Program-made: the position numbers and the translations under genes
Shown here: piece by piece, positions 23,956-34,007 of the stretch
Layout: every line of letters begins with the position of its first letter
Numbering within the stretch: position 1 is the stretch's first letter
Source of the DNA: an uncultured Bacteroidales bacterium
GTDB taxonomy: Bacteria; Bacteroidota; Bacteroidia; Bacteroidales; Muribaculaceae
Length of the DNA stretch: 39,535 nucleotides
Reading direction: 5' to 3'
Assembly: GCA_947176235.1 (NCBI GenBank)
Contig: CAMWPM010000018.1
Span: 1 to 39,535, forward strand
Notes under the pieces: model-generated
The model's input: the letters and a program-made list of their open reading frames with translations, nothing else
The model's database searches: none
What the model was told of the DNA's origin: nothing

Positions 23956-25983
23956 ATGGCAGATATTAAGAATCTCGAAGGGATGATTGATTCAACTCCC
24001 ATCATGAAGGACTATGCCGACATCGAGTCGTCAAAGCTACCCGAATATCAGATAGACTCCAAGATACCCGAAGGCCCCGTAGCCGAGAAGTGGACCAACT
24101 ACAAGGCTCACCAGAAACTCGTCAACCCCGCCAACAAGCGTAACCTCGACATCATCGTGGTGGGTACCGGTCTTGCCGGCGCTTCAGCCGCTTCGACACT
24201 GGGCGAACTTGGATTCAACGTCTACAACTTCTGCATCCAGGACAGCCCCCGCCGCGCACACTCGATCGCAGCCCAGGGCGGTATCAACGCAGCAAAGAAC
24301 TATCAGAACGACGGCGACTCAGTGTACCGTCTGTTCTACGACACAGTGAAGGGCGGTGACTTCCGTGCCCGCGAAGCCAACGTCTACCGTCTCGCAGAGG
24401 TGTCGAACAACATCATCGACCAGTGCGTTCAGCAGGGCGTACCGTTCGCCCGCGAATACGGCGGTCTGCTTGCCAACCGTTCGTTCGGCGGCGCCCAGGT
24501 GTCACGTACATTCTACGCCAAAGGTCAGACCGGTCAGCAGCTTCTTCTCGGTGCCTACGCATCGCTCAACCGCCAGATCCAGAAAGGCACCGTGCGCTCC
24601 TACAACCGCCGCGAGATGCTTGACATCGTGATGATCGACGGCCGTGCACGCGGCGTGATCATGCGCAACCTCATTACCGGCGAACTGGAGCGTTACGCCG
24701 CTCATGCCGTGGTGCTTGCTACGGGCGGCTACGGACGTGCCTTCTTCCTCTCGACCAATGCCATGGGCTGCAACGGCTCCGCCGCTGTCCAGGCGTTCAA
24801 GAAGGGTGCTTATCTCGCCAACCTCGCTTTCACGCAGATTCACCCGACCTGTATCCCCGTGCATGGCGAAGACCAGTCGAAACTCACTCTGATGAGCGAA
24901 TCTCTGCGTAACGACGGCCGCATCTGGGTACCGAAAAAGAAAGAAGATGCTGAAGCTATCCGTGCCGGCAAGAAGAAACCGACCGATATTCCCGACGAGG
25001 ACCGCGACTTCTATCTGGAACGCCGCTATCCGGCATTCGGCAACCTCTGCCCCCGCGACATCGCCAGCCGTGCAGCCAAAGAGCGCTGTGACGCAGGCTA
25101 CGGCGTAGGTACGGGCAATGCCGTATATCTCGACTTCAAGTACGCAATCGAGCGTCTGGGCGAGGACGTGGTGCGCGACCGCTACGGCAACCTCTTCGAC
25201 ATGTACCAGATGATCAGCGATGACAACCCCTATCAGACTCCGATGATGATCTTCCCTGCCAGCCACTACACCATGGGCGGCATCTGGGTGGACTACGAGC
25301 TTCAGACGTCGATCAAGGGTCTCTTCGCAATCGGTGAGTGCAACTTCAGCGACCACGGTGCCAACCGTCTCGGTGCTTCCGCCCTCATGCAGGGTCTTGC
25401 CGACGGTTACTTCGTTCTCCCCTACACGATGCAGAACTATCTCAGCGACCAGATCAAGGTGCCCCACTTCAAGACCGACACCAAGGAATTCGACGAAGCT
25501 GAGAAGGGCGTGAAGGAGCGTATCGCCAAACTGATGGCAATCAAGGGCACCAAGTCGCCCGACCAGATCCACAAGAAGCTGGGTCATGTGATGTGGAACC
25601 TCGTGGGCATGGGCCGCACGCTGCAGAGCCTCGTGAAGGCTCTCGACGAAATCGAGGCAGTGAAGAAGGAATTCTACAGCGACCTCCGCATCGTGGGCAG
25701 CGCCGACGATCTCAACACCGAGCTTGAAAAGGCACTCCGCCTTGAGGACTTCCTCGTAATCGCCAAGATGATGGCAATCGACGCCCTGAACCGCAACGAA
25801 TCATGCGGCGCTCACTTCCGCGAGGAGTACCAGACAGCCGACGGTGAAGCCGCCCGTAACGACAAGGACTACATGTACGTGAGCTGCTGGAAGTACACCG
25901 GCGACAACGAGAAGCCTATCCTCCTGAAGGAAGATCTCAAATATGAAGCCATCCAGGTGCAGACCCGCAACTACAAGTCATAA
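23956..25983 (+). CDS. frdA: Fumarate reductase/succinate dehydrogenase flavoprotein subunit
   Basis: 675 residues. It oxidises succinate or reduces fumarate at a covalent FAD. The dinucleotide-binding [11 protein letters not shown] is at 69-79, and the FAD-linking His102 lies in [14 protein letters not shown]. The catalytic region includes [18 protein letters not shown] with the proton-donor Arg, and [11 protein letters not shown]. The length and N-terminal extension fit the type B enzyme of Bacteroides and Wolinella. The gap of 33 bases to frdB and 15 to frdC make frdCAB one operon. It is expected at the inner-membrane face and is central to succinate production. Confidence 0.97.
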   Translation: MADIKNLEGMIDSTPIMKDYADIESSKLPEYQIDSKIPEGPVAEKWTNYKAHQKLVNPANKRNLDIIVVGTGLAGASAASTLGELGFNVYNFCIQDSPRRAHSIAAQGGINAAKNYQNDGDSVYRLFYDTVKGGDFRAREANVYRLAEVSNNIIDQCVQQGVPFAREYGGLLANRSFGGAQVSRTFYAKGQTGQQLLLGAYASLNRQIQKGTVRSYNRREMLDIVMIDGRARGVIMRNLITGELERYAAHAVVLATGGYGRAFFLSTNAMGCNGSAAVQAFKKGAYLANLAFTQIHPTCIPVHGEDQSKLTLMSESLRNDGRIWVPKKKEDAEAIRAGKKKPTDIPDEDRDFYLERRYPAFGNLCPRDIASRAAKERCDAGYGVGTGNAVYLDFKYAIERLGEDVVRDRYGNLFDMYQMISDDNPYQTPMMIFPASHYTMGGIWVDYELQTSIKGLFAIGECNFSDHGANRLGASALMQGLADGYFVLPYTMQNYLSDQIKVPHFKTDTKEFDEAEKGVKERIAKLMAIKGTKSPDQIHKKLGHVMWNLVGMGRTLQSLVKALDEIEAVKKEFYSDLRIVGSADDLNTELEKALRLEDFLVIAKMMAIDALNRNESCGAHFREEYQTADGEAARNDKDYMYVSCWKYTGDNEKPILLKEDLKYEAIQVQTRNYKS

Positions 25984-26016
25984 TCCCAACTCCCCAACCC
26001 CCTTATTAAAGAAACA

Positions 26017-26772
26017 ATGGAAACCAATATAAACGTAAACCTTAAGATTTGGCGCCAGCGTTCTCCCAAGGAGAAGGGAGCGTTTGCCAACTATCGTGTA
26101 GAGAACGTTTCGACGGGCAGCAGCTTCCTCGAGATGCTCGACATGCTCAACCAGCAGCTCGTAGAGAAAGGCGAGGAGCCGGTAGTGTTTGACAGCGACT
26201 GCCGCGAGGGTATCTGCGGAATGTGCTCGCTCTACATCAACGGACATCCTCACGGACCTGTGCAGGGCATCACCACCTGTCAGCTCCACATGCGTAAATT
26301 CAACAACGAGGACACCATCACGATCGAGCCGTGGCGTTCAGCCGGTTTCCCAGTGGTGCGCGACCTCATGGTGGACCGTAACGCATTCGACAAGATCCAG
26401 CAGGCAGGCGGCTACGTGTCGTTCAACTGCGGCGGTGCTCCCGATGCAAATGCCACTCCTATCTCGAAGGAAGTGGCTGACACCGCAATGGACTCGGCAA
26501 CTTGCATCGGCTGCGGCGCATGTGTGGCAGCGTGCAAGAATGGCTCCGCAATGCTCTTCGTATCGGCTAAGGTAAGCCAGTTCGCTCTCCTTCCCCAGGG
26601 CAAGGTGGAACGCGCCCGCCGCGCCCGCGCCATGGTGAAGAAGATGGATGAACTTGGCTTCGGTAACTGCACCAACACAGGTGCATGTGCAGCCGAGTGT
26701 CCGAAGAACATCTCGCTGAGCAACATCGCCCGCCTCAACCGCGAATTTATCAAAGCTAAGCTCGCCGACTAA
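26017..26772 (+). CDS. frdB: Fumarate reductase/succinate dehydrogenase iron-sulfur subunit
   Basis: 251 residues. The [2Fe-2S] ligands are Cys62, Cys67, Cys70 and Cys88 (CREGICGMC, then TTCQ). The C-terminal ferredoxin-like part has Cys163, Cys166, Cys169 and Cys173 ([11 protein letters not shown]) and Cys218, Cys224 and Cys228, which supply the [4Fe-4S] and [3Fe-4S] clusters. It carries electrons between FrdA and the cytochrome b. It is the last gene of frdCAB, followed 28 bases later by a strong terminator. Confidence 0.97.
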   Translation: METNINVNLKIWRQRSPKEKGAFANYRVENVSTGSSFLEMLDMLNQQLVEKGEEPVVFDSDCREGICGMCSLYINGHPHGPVQGITTCQLHMRKFNNEDTITIEPWRSAGFPVVRDLMVDRNAFDKIQQAGGYVSFNCGGAPDANATPISKEVADTAMDSATCIGCGACVAACKNGSAMLFVSAKVSQFALLPQGKVERARRARAMVKKMDELGFGNCTNTGACAAECPKNISLSNIARLNREFIKAKLAD

Positions 26773-26800
26773 TAAGCCGGGGACCACTCCCCTGCCCTAC

Positions 26801-26850
26801 AAAAGACTACCGCCATCCGGAATGATTCCGAATGGCGGTAGTCTTTTTTT
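26801..26850 (+). terminator. Strong rho-independent terminator of frdCAB
   Basis: A 22-bp stem with one G-T wobble (26801-26822 with 26826-26847) around a TGA loop, with a run of seven T ending at 26850. It also lies between the converging frdB and SIMPL genes. Confidence 0.95.
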
Positions 26851-26881
26851 ATGATTTACTGCAATCAACAGATTCAGTCTA

Positions 26882-27586
26882 TCAGTCCTCGAGGTAGTAG
26901 GTGATGGAATTGACTACGCGGACGGTCTTGATCTGTGGAGTGTAGCTGTCACGGTCCTCAATGGTAAACTGACCCTGGGAGGCGGTCTTGATCTGTCCGA
27001 GCTTACTGTGGGAGTCCTCGGCAAACTTATCGGCAGCCTCACGAGCCTGGGCAGTGGCTTCGGCAATCATCGAGGGCTTGATCTCATTAAGACCAGTGAA
27101 CTCATATTCGACGCTATAGCTATAGTCGCGGCTAAGGCTGATGCCCTGCTTAAGGAGTTCGCCCTGACGCTTTATAAGCTCCGACACCTTGTCGACATTG
27201 GCAGATGATACGACGATAACCGAGGTGAGGGTGAAGCGGGGACGACCATCATTGGAGCCATACTCCTGCGCCTGACGGTCGAACACACTGGGAGCGTTTG
27301 CTGAAATCTCCGAAGCGGGAATACCGTTGTCGGTGAGCCACTTGATAATAGCATCGTTGGTACGGCTGGTTACATCGTAGAGCGATACAAGCTCGTTGCC
27401 GAGGGTCTTTGAAACGAGCGGCCATGTCACCTTGTCAGCCTTCACTTCACGTGTGGCGAGACCGCGGACGGTAACTGCACGATTGTTAAACGCAAGATTG
27501 TTGATACCCTGCTTGATGAAAAGACCCAGCAGGACAATGCCGACTGCGATGAGCAGAGCGGGAACGATACGGTTGGACTTGTTCAT
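26882..27586 (-). CDS. SIMPL (DUF541) domain protein
   Basis: 234 residues. A single N-terminal membrane helix (about 8-27, PALLIAVGIVLLGLFIKQGI) is followed by a periplasmic SIMPL domain with its usual opening VTVRGLATREVKADKVTWPL and a C-terminal strand VRVVNSITYYLED. SIMPL proteins are envelope proteins linked to oxidative or general stress in several bacteria; the molecular function is not known. Its upstream region carries a third copy of the GATTGTCTTATA element found before the ECF sigma gene, so it may be controlled by that sigma factor. Confidence 0.9.
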   Translation of the reverse strand: MNKSNRIVPALLIAVGIVLLGLFIKQGINNLAFNNRAVTVRGLATREVKADKVTWPLVSKTLGNELVSLYDVTSRTNDAIIKWLTDNGIPASEISANAPSVFDRQAQEYGSNDGRPRFTLTSVIVVSSANVDKVSELIKRQGELLKQGISLSRDYSYSVEYEFTGLNEIKPSMIAEATAQAREAADKFAEDSHSKLGQIKTASQGQFTIEDRDSYTPQIKTVRVVNSITYYLED

Positions 27587-27637
27587 AATACGAAATTGTT
27601 GGATTTATTATTTTATTAATGATTTATCATTGTATAA

Positions 27638-27650
27638 TTATAAGACAATC
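27638..27650 (-). promoter_or_regulatory. Putative ECF promoter core of the SIMPL gene
   Basis: GATTGTCTTATAA on the minus strand (27650-27638) is identical to the 13-base core before the ECF sigma gene. It ends 51 bases before the SIMPL start codon. The upstream TTATGTTT element of the other two sites is not conserved here, so the call is weaker. Confidence 0.4.
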
Positions 27651-27707
27651 GGAGCAGACAATAGTTTAATTCTTCCCGTCAAGATATGGAATGTTGCCGA
27701 TTTTCTC

Positions 27708-27715
27708 TATCTTTG
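27708..27715 (+). promoter_or_regulatory. -7 element of the DUF695 gene
   Basis: TATCTTTG followed by TG matches TAnnTTTG. The start site would be near 27722, giving a leader of about 34 nt to the ATG at 27756. No TTTG is found at the -33 spacing. Confidence 0.5.
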
Positions 27716-27755
27716 TGAAAATGAATTGTCACTAACTCAAAAATCATAAATCTAC

Positions 27756-28190
27756 ATGGCAGAAAGCAATGACTGGTGGACGTCGCCAACCGAAAGCGAA
27801 TCAGGAAGACTGATCATGGTAACAGGGCGACGCGACGTGGCTGCGTTCCGCAACAATCCCCGTTTTGACAAGCGTGTGGAGGTAACCTGGCGATATGATG
27901 AAGCTGATGCTTCGGGAATGCCTGACTTGAAAACATCGGAACTAATGGAACAAGTACAGGACGCGCTACAAGCTACGTTCACGAAGGATCCGGTGGCTGT
28001 GCTTACAGGCATCTACACGGGGGACGGGGAAAGGAACTGGGTGTTCTATACTCTGAGCCTGCACATCTTCCAGAAGAAGCTCAATGAAGCTCTTGCGGGA
28101 TTTGACATGCTGCCTCTCACATTCCACGCGGAGGAGGATCCAGGGTGGGAGGAATACAGCGAGATGAAGGAAATCTCGGAAATCAACTGA
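27756..28190 (+). CDS. DUF695-domain protein
   Basis: 144 residues, no signal peptide, so cytoplasmic. The sequence follows the DUF695 pattern: RLIMVTGRRDVAAFRNNPRFDKRVEVTW, then YTGDGERNWVFYTLSL near the middle, and an acidic end with EEDPGWEEYSEM. The function of the family is unknown. It is a single gene between the SIMPL gene, which points away from it, and the export operon that ends toward it. A shared terminator follows at 28206. Confidence 0.72.
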   Translation: MAESNDWWTSPTESESGRLIMVTGRRDVAAFRNNPRFDKRVEVTWRYDEADASGMPDLKTSELMEQVQDALQATFTKDPVAVLTGIYTGDGERNWVFYTLSLHIFQKKLNEALAGFDMLPLTFHAEEDPGWEEYSEMKEISEIN

Positions 28191-28205
28191 GCATGAATTA
28201 AAAGA

Positions 28206-28240
28206 AAAGGCGTTGTATCGGGAGACGATGCAACGCCTTT
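28206..28240. terminator. Bidirectional terminator of the export operon and the DUF695 gene
   Basis: A 15-bp stem with one G-T wobble (28206-28220 with 28226-28240) around GGAGA. The minus strand continues with TTCTTTTAATT, so it serves mainly the TolC end of the export operon (stop at 28272). On the plus strand only the stem's own TTT is present. Confidence 0.8.
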
Positions 28241-28271
28241 CTGCGGTTGACGGGTTAAAAATTTATCGGGA

Positions 28272-29585
28272 TCAGCGGTTGATGTCGCCCTGATAGAAGA
28301 GGAGGATACGATGACGGAGAAGATATTCGTAATGGGCGGAGATGCGGGAGAGGGTGTTTTTGAGAAGATTGGTCTTTGACAGCTCAAACTCGTTGGGGGT
28401 GGCTCGTCCGATGTTGTATTTCTCCTGCATAGCTTCGAAAGCCACGCGGGTAGCCTCCTCGGTGGTGAGGGATGTGACATATTTGTCGCGTGCTCCGGTG
28501 GCATTGTAATAAGCACGCTGGATAGTGCGATAGAGTTCGGTGGATGCCTGGTCAAGCTGAAGGACGGCGTTGAGGCGCTGTACCTTGGCACGACGGATGG
28601 AGTTGCGGGTGTTGAATGCGTCGAAGATGGGAATGGACAGGGAGAAGCCGAAGTAAGTGCTGTAGTTGTTGCGCATCTGGGCTCCGAATGATGGGTTGTA
28701 CATTCCGTTGAGCTTATAGTAGGAGCTACCGAGACCGGCGTTGAGCGAGAGGCGGGGGATGTAGCCGGCACGTGCGACGGAGATGTAGGCGTCGGCAGCC
28801 TTTATGCCATTGCGGGAGGCAAGAATGGAATTGTTGCGCGACATGGCTGCATCGTAGACTTCGGCTGCGGAGGGAATCGAAGGATCGGTGGACTGCAAGG
28901 GAACGACGTCGAAATCCTCAATTGACTCAAGGCGCATGAGCTGGGCGAGATCGAGAAAAGAATTGGTGAGATCGTTTTTGGCATTAATGACCGAGAGGCG
29001 ATCCTGCTCAAGCTGCGAACGAGCAGCGAGGAGGTCGACTTCAGGGATTTTGCCGGACTCGGCGAGAGCCTCCTGTCGACCGACCTCGTAATCGGAAAGC
29101 TCAACCTGCGCCTCCGCCGTAGCGAGCACCTCCTGAGAGTAGAGCACCTGCAGGTAGGAAGAGATAATGTTAAGCGTCACATCATCCTTGGCAGCTTCGT
29201 GCTGATAGAGGAGAGTGCGGAGGTTGATGCGCGCATACTTGAGGCGTCGCACGTCCTGAAGTCCCTGAAAGAGTGGCATACTTGCCGAAAGCCCCCACTG
29301 GAAAGAGGATGTGTTGCGATTTTCGTAGGTGTTCTGGGAGTTAAGACCGCGTCCGAAGTTGAACGACTGGCTTGCCGAGGCACTTACATTAGGGAGGAAG
29401 GCATTCTTCGACTCGGTGATTTCGAGTTCGCCTGACTTCATCTCGAGTTCACGCCCTTTGACTGTGAGATTGTGCTCGATTGCGTAGGCTATACATTCGT
29501 CGAGAGTCCAGGTGCGCGCCTGCACGGCTGCGGCTCCTGCCATCGAGATGAGGATGGCGGCTGCTGTAAGACGTAGGGATTTCAT
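28272..29585 (-). CDS. TolC-family outer-membrane efflux protein
   Basis: 437 residues with a signal peptide (MKSLRLTAAAILISMAGAAAVQA). It has the two-repeat TolC organisation: LDECIAYAIEHNLTVKGRELE at the start of the mature protein, YLQVLYSQEVLATAEAQVELSDYEVGRQEAL in the first coiled coil, and a second cycle around residues 230-420 with NLLKN near the end. It would form the outer-membrane exit duct of the tripartite exporter encoded upstream. It is 6 bases downstream of the adaptor gene and last in the operon. Confidence 0.93.
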   Translation of the reverse strand: MKSLRLTAAAILISMAGAAAVQARTWTLDECIAYAIEHNLTVKGRELEMKSGELEITESKNAFLPNVSASASQSFNFGRGLNSQNTYENRNTSSFQWGLSASMPLFQGLQDVRRLKYARINLRTLLYQHEAAKDDVTLNIISSYLQVLYSQEVLATAEAQVELSDYEVGRQEALAESGKIPEVDLLAARSQLEQDRLSVINAKNDLTNSFLDLAQLMRLESIEDFDVVPLQSTDPSIPSAAEVYDAAMSRNNSILASRNGIKAADAYISVARAGYIPRLSLNAGLGSSYYKLNGMYNPSFGAQMRNNYSTYFGFSLSIPIFDAFNTRNSIRRAKVQRLNAVLQLDQASTELYRTIQRAYYNATGARDKYVTSLTTEEATRVAFEAMQEKYNIGRATPNEFELSKTNLLKNTLSRISAHYEYLLRHRILLFYQGDINR

Positions 29586-29591
29586 GACGTA

Positions 29592-30704
29592 TCAGTTCTG
29601 TAAGCGTGCTCCGCGGAGCTGTGAAGCAGTGGTGATTGAATCGGGAGATAGAGTGGACTTGACTACGATGTTGACTCCATCGCTGATACCTGTGGAGACG
29701 GGCACACGCTCCCATTTCTGAGGATCGGAGTTTTCGACCAGAGTGTAGACGAACGTGGAGTCGCCTTCGAACGTGAGGACACGCTCCGGAATGACGAGGG
29801 CGTCGGTGGCCGTCTCAAGGAGGACGCGGGCGTTGGCTGAGTAGCCGGCGCGGAGCTCAATTCCTTCAGGAATGGATATGGCAGCCTTGATCTCAAATGT
29901 GTTGGTGCCATTTTCCTCAGTGGCGAGGGGGGCGATTTTCTCGATGAGGGCGGCGAGAGTGATATCGGGAAGGGCTCCTACGGTGATGTCGACCGCCATT
30001 CCTTCGCGTAGCATACCCACTTCGGTCTCATCGATCTTACCTTTGAAGATGAGGTCGGTCATATCGGCAATTTTGGCTACGGTGGTACCGTCGTTCATGG
30101 TGTTTGCCTGAATCACGGAGCTACCTACTTTGACGGGTACTTCGAGAACAAGACCCGTGGTGGTGGCGCGGACAAGCGTGTTGGACGACTGGGCTGTGGA
30201 AGCCGAAAAGCCTTCCTTGACGATGGAGAGTGCATCGATGGCGGCTGAGAGTTCTTCCTTGGACTTGAGGTAGGCGTTTTCGTCGACCTCAAATGTCTCG
30301 CGGCTCTCGAATTTCTTCTCATAGAGCGATTTGGTGCGTTCGTACTTGGCCTTGGCGTTCTCGACATCAAGACGGGCTACCTTCACGCGATTCTCGGCGG
30401 ATGCAAGCTGACCTTCGTCGGGAATAATCTTGATCTTGGCAATGATGTCGCCCTCATGGACGAGGTCGCCCGGCTCGACGTTAATCTCGGAAATAATACC
30501 GGACACCTGAGGCTTCACCTCGATTTCGTCGCGTGGCTCAACCTTGCCGGTGAGAATAGTGGTGCGTGACACTTCACCGATTTCGGGAGTGACGATTTCG
30601 TAGGATTCAGGCTTCTGGCGGGAGTTGGCATAAAGATAGATGAATGTCCCTAAGAAGATGGCGGCGATAGCCACCCAAAGCAGGATGCGGAAAAACTTTT
30701 TCAT
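29592..30704 (-). CDS. Periplasmic adaptor (membrane fusion) protein of a MacAB-like exporter
   Basis: 370 residues. An N-terminal membrane anchor (about 7-27) is followed by a split lipoyl-like domain (KVEPRDEIEVKPQVSGIISEINVEPGDLVHEGDIIAKI, about 57-95, and the returning half at about 175-205), a helical hairpin (about 105-165) and beta-barrel domains. This is the HlyD/MacA-like adaptor that bridges the permease and TolC. The order ATPase, permease, permease, adaptor, TolC on one strand is the usual Bacteroidetes arrangement. The gap to the permease gene is 54 bases. Confidence 0.93.
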   Translation of the reverse strand: MKKFFRILLWVAIAAIFLGTFIYLYANSRQKPESYEIVTPEIGEVSRTTILTGKVEPRDEIEVKPQVSGIISEINVEPGDLVHEGDIIAKIKIIPDEGQLASAENRVKVARLDVENAKAKYERTKSLYEKKFESRETFEVDENAYLKSKEELSAAIDALSIVKEGFSASTAQSSNTLVRATTTGLVLEVPVKVGSSVIQANTMNDGTTVAKIADMTDLIFKGKIDETEVGMLREGMAVDITVGALPDITLAALIEKIAPLATEENGTNTFEIKAAISIPEGIELRAGYSANARVLLETATDALVIPERVLTFEGDSTFVYTLVENSDPQKWERVPVSTGISDGVNIVVKSTLSPDSITTASQLRGARLQN

Positions 30705-30758
30705 CGTGGATAAGAGTTTTCTTTTGTATCGTTATTCTTTTTATTATTATTCTTTATT

Positions 30759-32018
30759 TCAGACTTCGTCGTTGAGGGCTTCGATGGGCTTTATCTTCAT
30801 GGCACGCCATGCGGGAATGAATCCGGCGGCAGTGCCGAGCACCACGAAGGCAAGAAGAATCTTAATGGCTGTGGAGAACGAGAGCTGGAAGGCGAGAATC
30901 GTGCCGTCGGGTCGCACCGTGATCTGAGCTACCACGTAGAGGACGATGGCGGCAAAGGTGATTCCCGCGAGTCCCGCGACAAGGGTCAGGACCACGCCTT
31001 CGGAGAGTACCTGGGTGATGATGTCGCGGGGCTTGGCACCGATAGCGCGGCGGATACCGATCTCCTGCGTGCGCTCCTTGACAATTACCCACATGATGTT
31101 GCCGACGCCTATCACACCAGCCATCAGGGTGCCTACTCCGACGAAGAGGGCGAGGAGGGTGATGCCGAGGAAAAGATTATCTACCATCTTGAACTGCTCG
31201 CTGACGTCCATGAAGAACATGGCGTTGGTATCGTCCTGTGAGACGGGGGGATGGGTGAGGGTGATGATGTGCTGAAGGCGTTCGCGGAAGTCGGAGGGTG
31301 CGGTTCCGTCGGGGGCAACGATCATGAGAGCACCTACGTTGTTACCCATATTGAATGCACGGCGGAAGAGGTTCATCGGAATCACGACTGACTCATCAAG
31401 GCGTCCGCCTATCGAGATTTCACTTGTCTGTCCTGTCACACCTACAATCTTGAAATATATACCACGGATTGTGATGAACTTGCCGATAGGGGATTCAGCA
31501 CCGAAGAGCTTATCAGCAACATTTTTACCGATCACGCAGACTTTTCGGTCGGTGACATCATCGCCGGCATTGATGAATCGCCCGGAGTAGACGATAGGTT
31601 CGAACACTTTAGGATATTCGGAGTCAGCACCGATAATAGTGCAGTCGTCATGAAGTGTGCGATAGGCTACGGTGGCGCTGAACGATTCGTTGGCACTGAC
31701 AGCTTTCAATTCGGGAATACCCCGGCGAATATTCTCTGCGTCAATGGTCGTAAGATTCCAGGAGGTGCCTTTGTTGTAGCCGTTGTGGCTCATGGTGGTG
31801 CGCTCGGCAAACATGACGGCGGTGTTGGTGGCAAAGCCGTTGAAGTTGTAGCGCAGCATGGCTTCCAGACCACTCGCACCTCCGAGAAGCATTGCGAGCA
31901 TAGCAGTGCCCCAGAAGATGCCGAAGGCAGTCATGAATGTGCGCGTCTTGTTGCGCGCGAGGGTAACGCCGATTTCACGCCAGTTTTCCCAATCGAATAA
32001 TGGAGTGTTGAGTTTCAT
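30759..32018 (-). CDS. ABC transporter permease (MacB/FtsX type), second subunit
   Basis: 419 residues. A membrane helix at about 25-50 precedes a large periplasmic MacB_PCD domain (about 60-290), then three helices of an FtsX domain (about 300-410), with the conserved IVKERTQEIGIRRAIGAKPRDI loop. It starts within the stop codon region of the upstream permease (overlap of 4 bases), so the two are translationally coupled and probably heterodimerise. The substrate is unknown; macrolides, peptides and lipoproteins are typical for this class. Confidence 0.93.
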   Translation of the reverse strand: MKLNTPLFDWENWREIGVTLARNKTRTFMTAFGIFWGTAMLAMLLGGASGLEAMLRYNFNGFATNTAVMFAERTTMSHNGYNKGTSWNLTTIDAENIRRGIPELKAVSANESFSATVAYRTLHDDCTIIGADSEYPKVFEPIVYSGRFINAGDDVTDRKVCVIGKNVADKLFGAESPIGKFITIRGIYFKIVGVTGQTSEISIGGRLDESVVIPMNLFRRAFNMGNNVGALMIVAPDGTAPSDFRERLQHIITLTHPPVSQDDTNAMFFMDVSEQFKMVDNLFLGITLLALFVGVGTLMAGVIGVGNIMWVIVKERTQEIGIRRAIGAKPRDIITQVLSEGVVLTLVAGLAGITFAAIVLYVVAQITVRPDGTILAFQLSFSTAIKILLAFVVLGTAAGFIPAWRAMKIKPIEALNDEV

Positions 32019-33250
32019 AATGCGTGGAGGGCTTCAACGGGTTTGACTTTGAGGGCTTTGAGCGCGGGGAACAGCCCTGAAAGGGCTCCTGCGACGATGA
32101 GGACGAGCGTGACGTTGATGATAATGGAGAAGTCGACACTTGCGTCGCCCAATATCTGCGCGCCATCTCCTGATCCACCGAAAATGCTTGCAACAAGCTC
32201 GAGGACGGCGATGCCGAGGACGATACCGACGTAGCCGAATAGCGTGGTGATGACGATGGACTCGGTGAGGATCTGAGTCAGGATGTTGCGGGGCTTGGCG
32301 CCGATGGCGCGGCGTATACCGATCTCATGGGTGCGCTCCTTGACGGAGACAAACATGATGTTGCTGACGCCCACAATGCCTGACAGCATGGTGAAAAGTC
32401 CAAGAAGCCAAACGGAGATCTCGAGGATCGCAACAGCGGTGTTCTGAGTGAAACGATCCTTGAAGTTGTTCCAGAAATACACGGCTGACTGGTCGGTGGG
32501 ACTGAATGTATGAGCGTTGGCAAGGGTGGAGCGGAGAGACGTCTCTGCATCGTCGGCGTCGGTCTCGGTGAAGACGTTCTTGAGGGAGACTTCGAGGCGG
32601 TCGACCGATCCGTCGGGACGGCTGAGAGCGGCGGCGATAGTGTAGGGCACGTAGTTTTGGCGTCCCCCCCAACGGCTCTTGTAGACGCCTATTACCTTGA
32701 ATGCTATACCATCGACGTCGACCTGTCCGCCGACAGCCTGTTCGATGGATCCGAAGAGCAGTTCGGCAGACGACTCGGAAAGCACGATAACCTTACGCAT
32801 CTGCTCCATGTCGAGGTTGTTGACGAAGCGTCCGGATGTGATGGTGAGTCCCTGTGATTCGAGGTAGTAGGGATCGCATCCTACGTAAGAGCCGGAAGTA
32901 TAGTCCATGGGGGTGGAAATTCGTTTGGCTCTACCATAGATTGTTGGATGGACGTCCTTGACGATGTTGCCGTTCTGGGAGGCGAGGATTGCCCGGTCGT
33001 CGTCCTCAAGCTGGATGAAGCGTCCTTCCTTGTAGCCCTGCCAGCCTTCGGAGGTGCGTCCGCTGAAGATGGTGATCTTCTCGTCGCCACCGCTTTGCAC
33101 CTCGCGCCGGAAATTGGAAGTCACACCGTTAGCCATCCCGAGCAGCACGATGAGCATGAAGATACCCCATGCCACGGAGAGTCCGGTGAGGGCGGTGCGG
33201 GTCTTGTTGTTGGACAGCGCCTGTACTATTTCACGAAAAAGGTCAAGCAT
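32015..33250 (-). CDS. ABC transporter permease (MacB/FtsX type), first subunit
   Basis: 411 residues with the same plan as its neighbour: helix (about 20-40), periplasmic MacB_PCD domain, FtsX helices (about 280-400) and the loop SVKERTHEIGIRRAIGAKPRNI. The strong likeness to the 30759-32018 product indicates a gene duplication, and the two divergent copies probably form the heterodimeric transporter. It lies 4 bases downstream of the ATPase gene. Confidence 0.93.
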   Translation of the reverse strand: MLDLFREIVQALSNNKTRTALTGLSVAWGIFMLIVLLGMANGVTSNFRREVQSGGDEKITIFSGRTSEGWQGYKEGRFIQLEDDDRAILASQNGNIVKDVHPTIYGRAKRISTPMDYTSGSYVGCDPYYLESQGLTITSGRFVNNLDMEQMRKVIVLSESSAELLFGSIEQAVGGQVDVDGIAFKVIGVYKSRWGGRQNYVPYTIAAALSRPDGSVDRLEVSLKNVFTETDADDAETSLRSTLANAHTFSPTDQSAVYFWNNFKDRFTQNTAVAILEISVWLLGLFTMLSGIVGVSNIMFVSVKERTHEIGIRRAIGAKPRNILTQILTESIVITTLFGYVGIVLGIAVLELVASIFGGSGDGAQILGDASVDFSIIINVTLVLIVAGALSGLFPALKALKVKPVEALHAL

Positions 33251-33254
33251 CGGG

Positions 33255-34007
33255 TTATTCTACAATTATTGGATCTGTAGGGTTAACTACAATGGAATTG
33301 TCGGGTGTAATGATAGAATTATCAGGAGCGATGAGCCCGTCGACGATCCGGATCACGCGGTTGGTCTGCTCACCTACACCGGGGTCGTGGGTGACGATGA
33401 CGATTGTCATTCCGGTGGTGGCATTGAGATCGCGGAACACCTGCATCACTTCCTTGGATGTGCGGGAGTCGAGTGCTCCGGTAGGCTCGTCGGCAAGGAT
33501 AATGGAAGGATTGGTGATGAGGGCGCGTGCGATCGCCACACGCTGTTTCTGTCCGCCGGAAAGCTCACCGGGGAGATGGTGGGCGCGGTCGGCAAGTCCC
33601 ATACGGTCGAGTTGCTCGAGGGCGAGCTTGTTGCGCTTGCGGCGGGACACACCCTGATAGAAGAGCGGGAGGGCGACGTTTTCGAGCGCGGACTTATAGG
33701 AAATGAGGTTGAACGACTGAAATACGAAGCCGATCATGCGGTTGCGGAGCTCGGCGGCGCGGTTTTCGGAGAGGTCGCGGATCAAGGTGCCGTCGAGGAC
33801 GTAGGTACCGGTATCGTAGTTGTCGAGGATGCCGAGAATATTGAGCAGCGTCGACTTACCTGAACCGGAAGCTCCCATGATGGATACGAGTTCCCCACGA
33901 CCGATCTCAAGGTTGATGCCTTTGAGGACGTGGACAGGAACAGCACCGGGGTACGTCTTATTGACGTCGGTGAGCCGGATGATGGGCTGTGGGATTGTAG
34001 CTGACAT
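33255..34007 (-). CDS. ABC transporter ATP-binding protein (MacB/LolD type)
   Basis: 250 residues. Walker A GASGSGKST is at about 45-53, the signature LSGGQKQRVAIARAL at about 148-162, and Walker B IILADEPTGALDS at about 169-181, followed by VIVTHD. It opens the five-gene operon and powers the export. The last 25 residues (IAPDNSIITPDNSIV...) form a repeat-like tail outside the usual fold, of no known role. No TAnnTTTG promoter was found in the 109-base gap upstream; readthrough from the EamA gene is possible. Confidence 0.95.
   Translation of the reverse strand: MSATIPQPIIRLTDVNKTYPGAVPVHVLKGINLEIGRGELVSIMGASGSGKSTLLNILGILDNYDTGTYVLDGTLIRDLSENRAAELRNRMIGFVFQSFNLISYKSALENVALPLFYQGVSRRKRNKLALEQLDRMGLADRAHHLPGELSGGQKQRVAIARALITNPSIILADEPTGALDSRTSKEVMQVFRDLNATTGMTIVIVTHDPGVGEQTNRVIRIVDGLIAPDNSIITPDNSIVVNPTDPIIVE

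Noticed and set aside
24502-25587. 361-codon open frame on the minus strand
   Set aside because: Antisense to frdA, with no recognisable family and no promoter.
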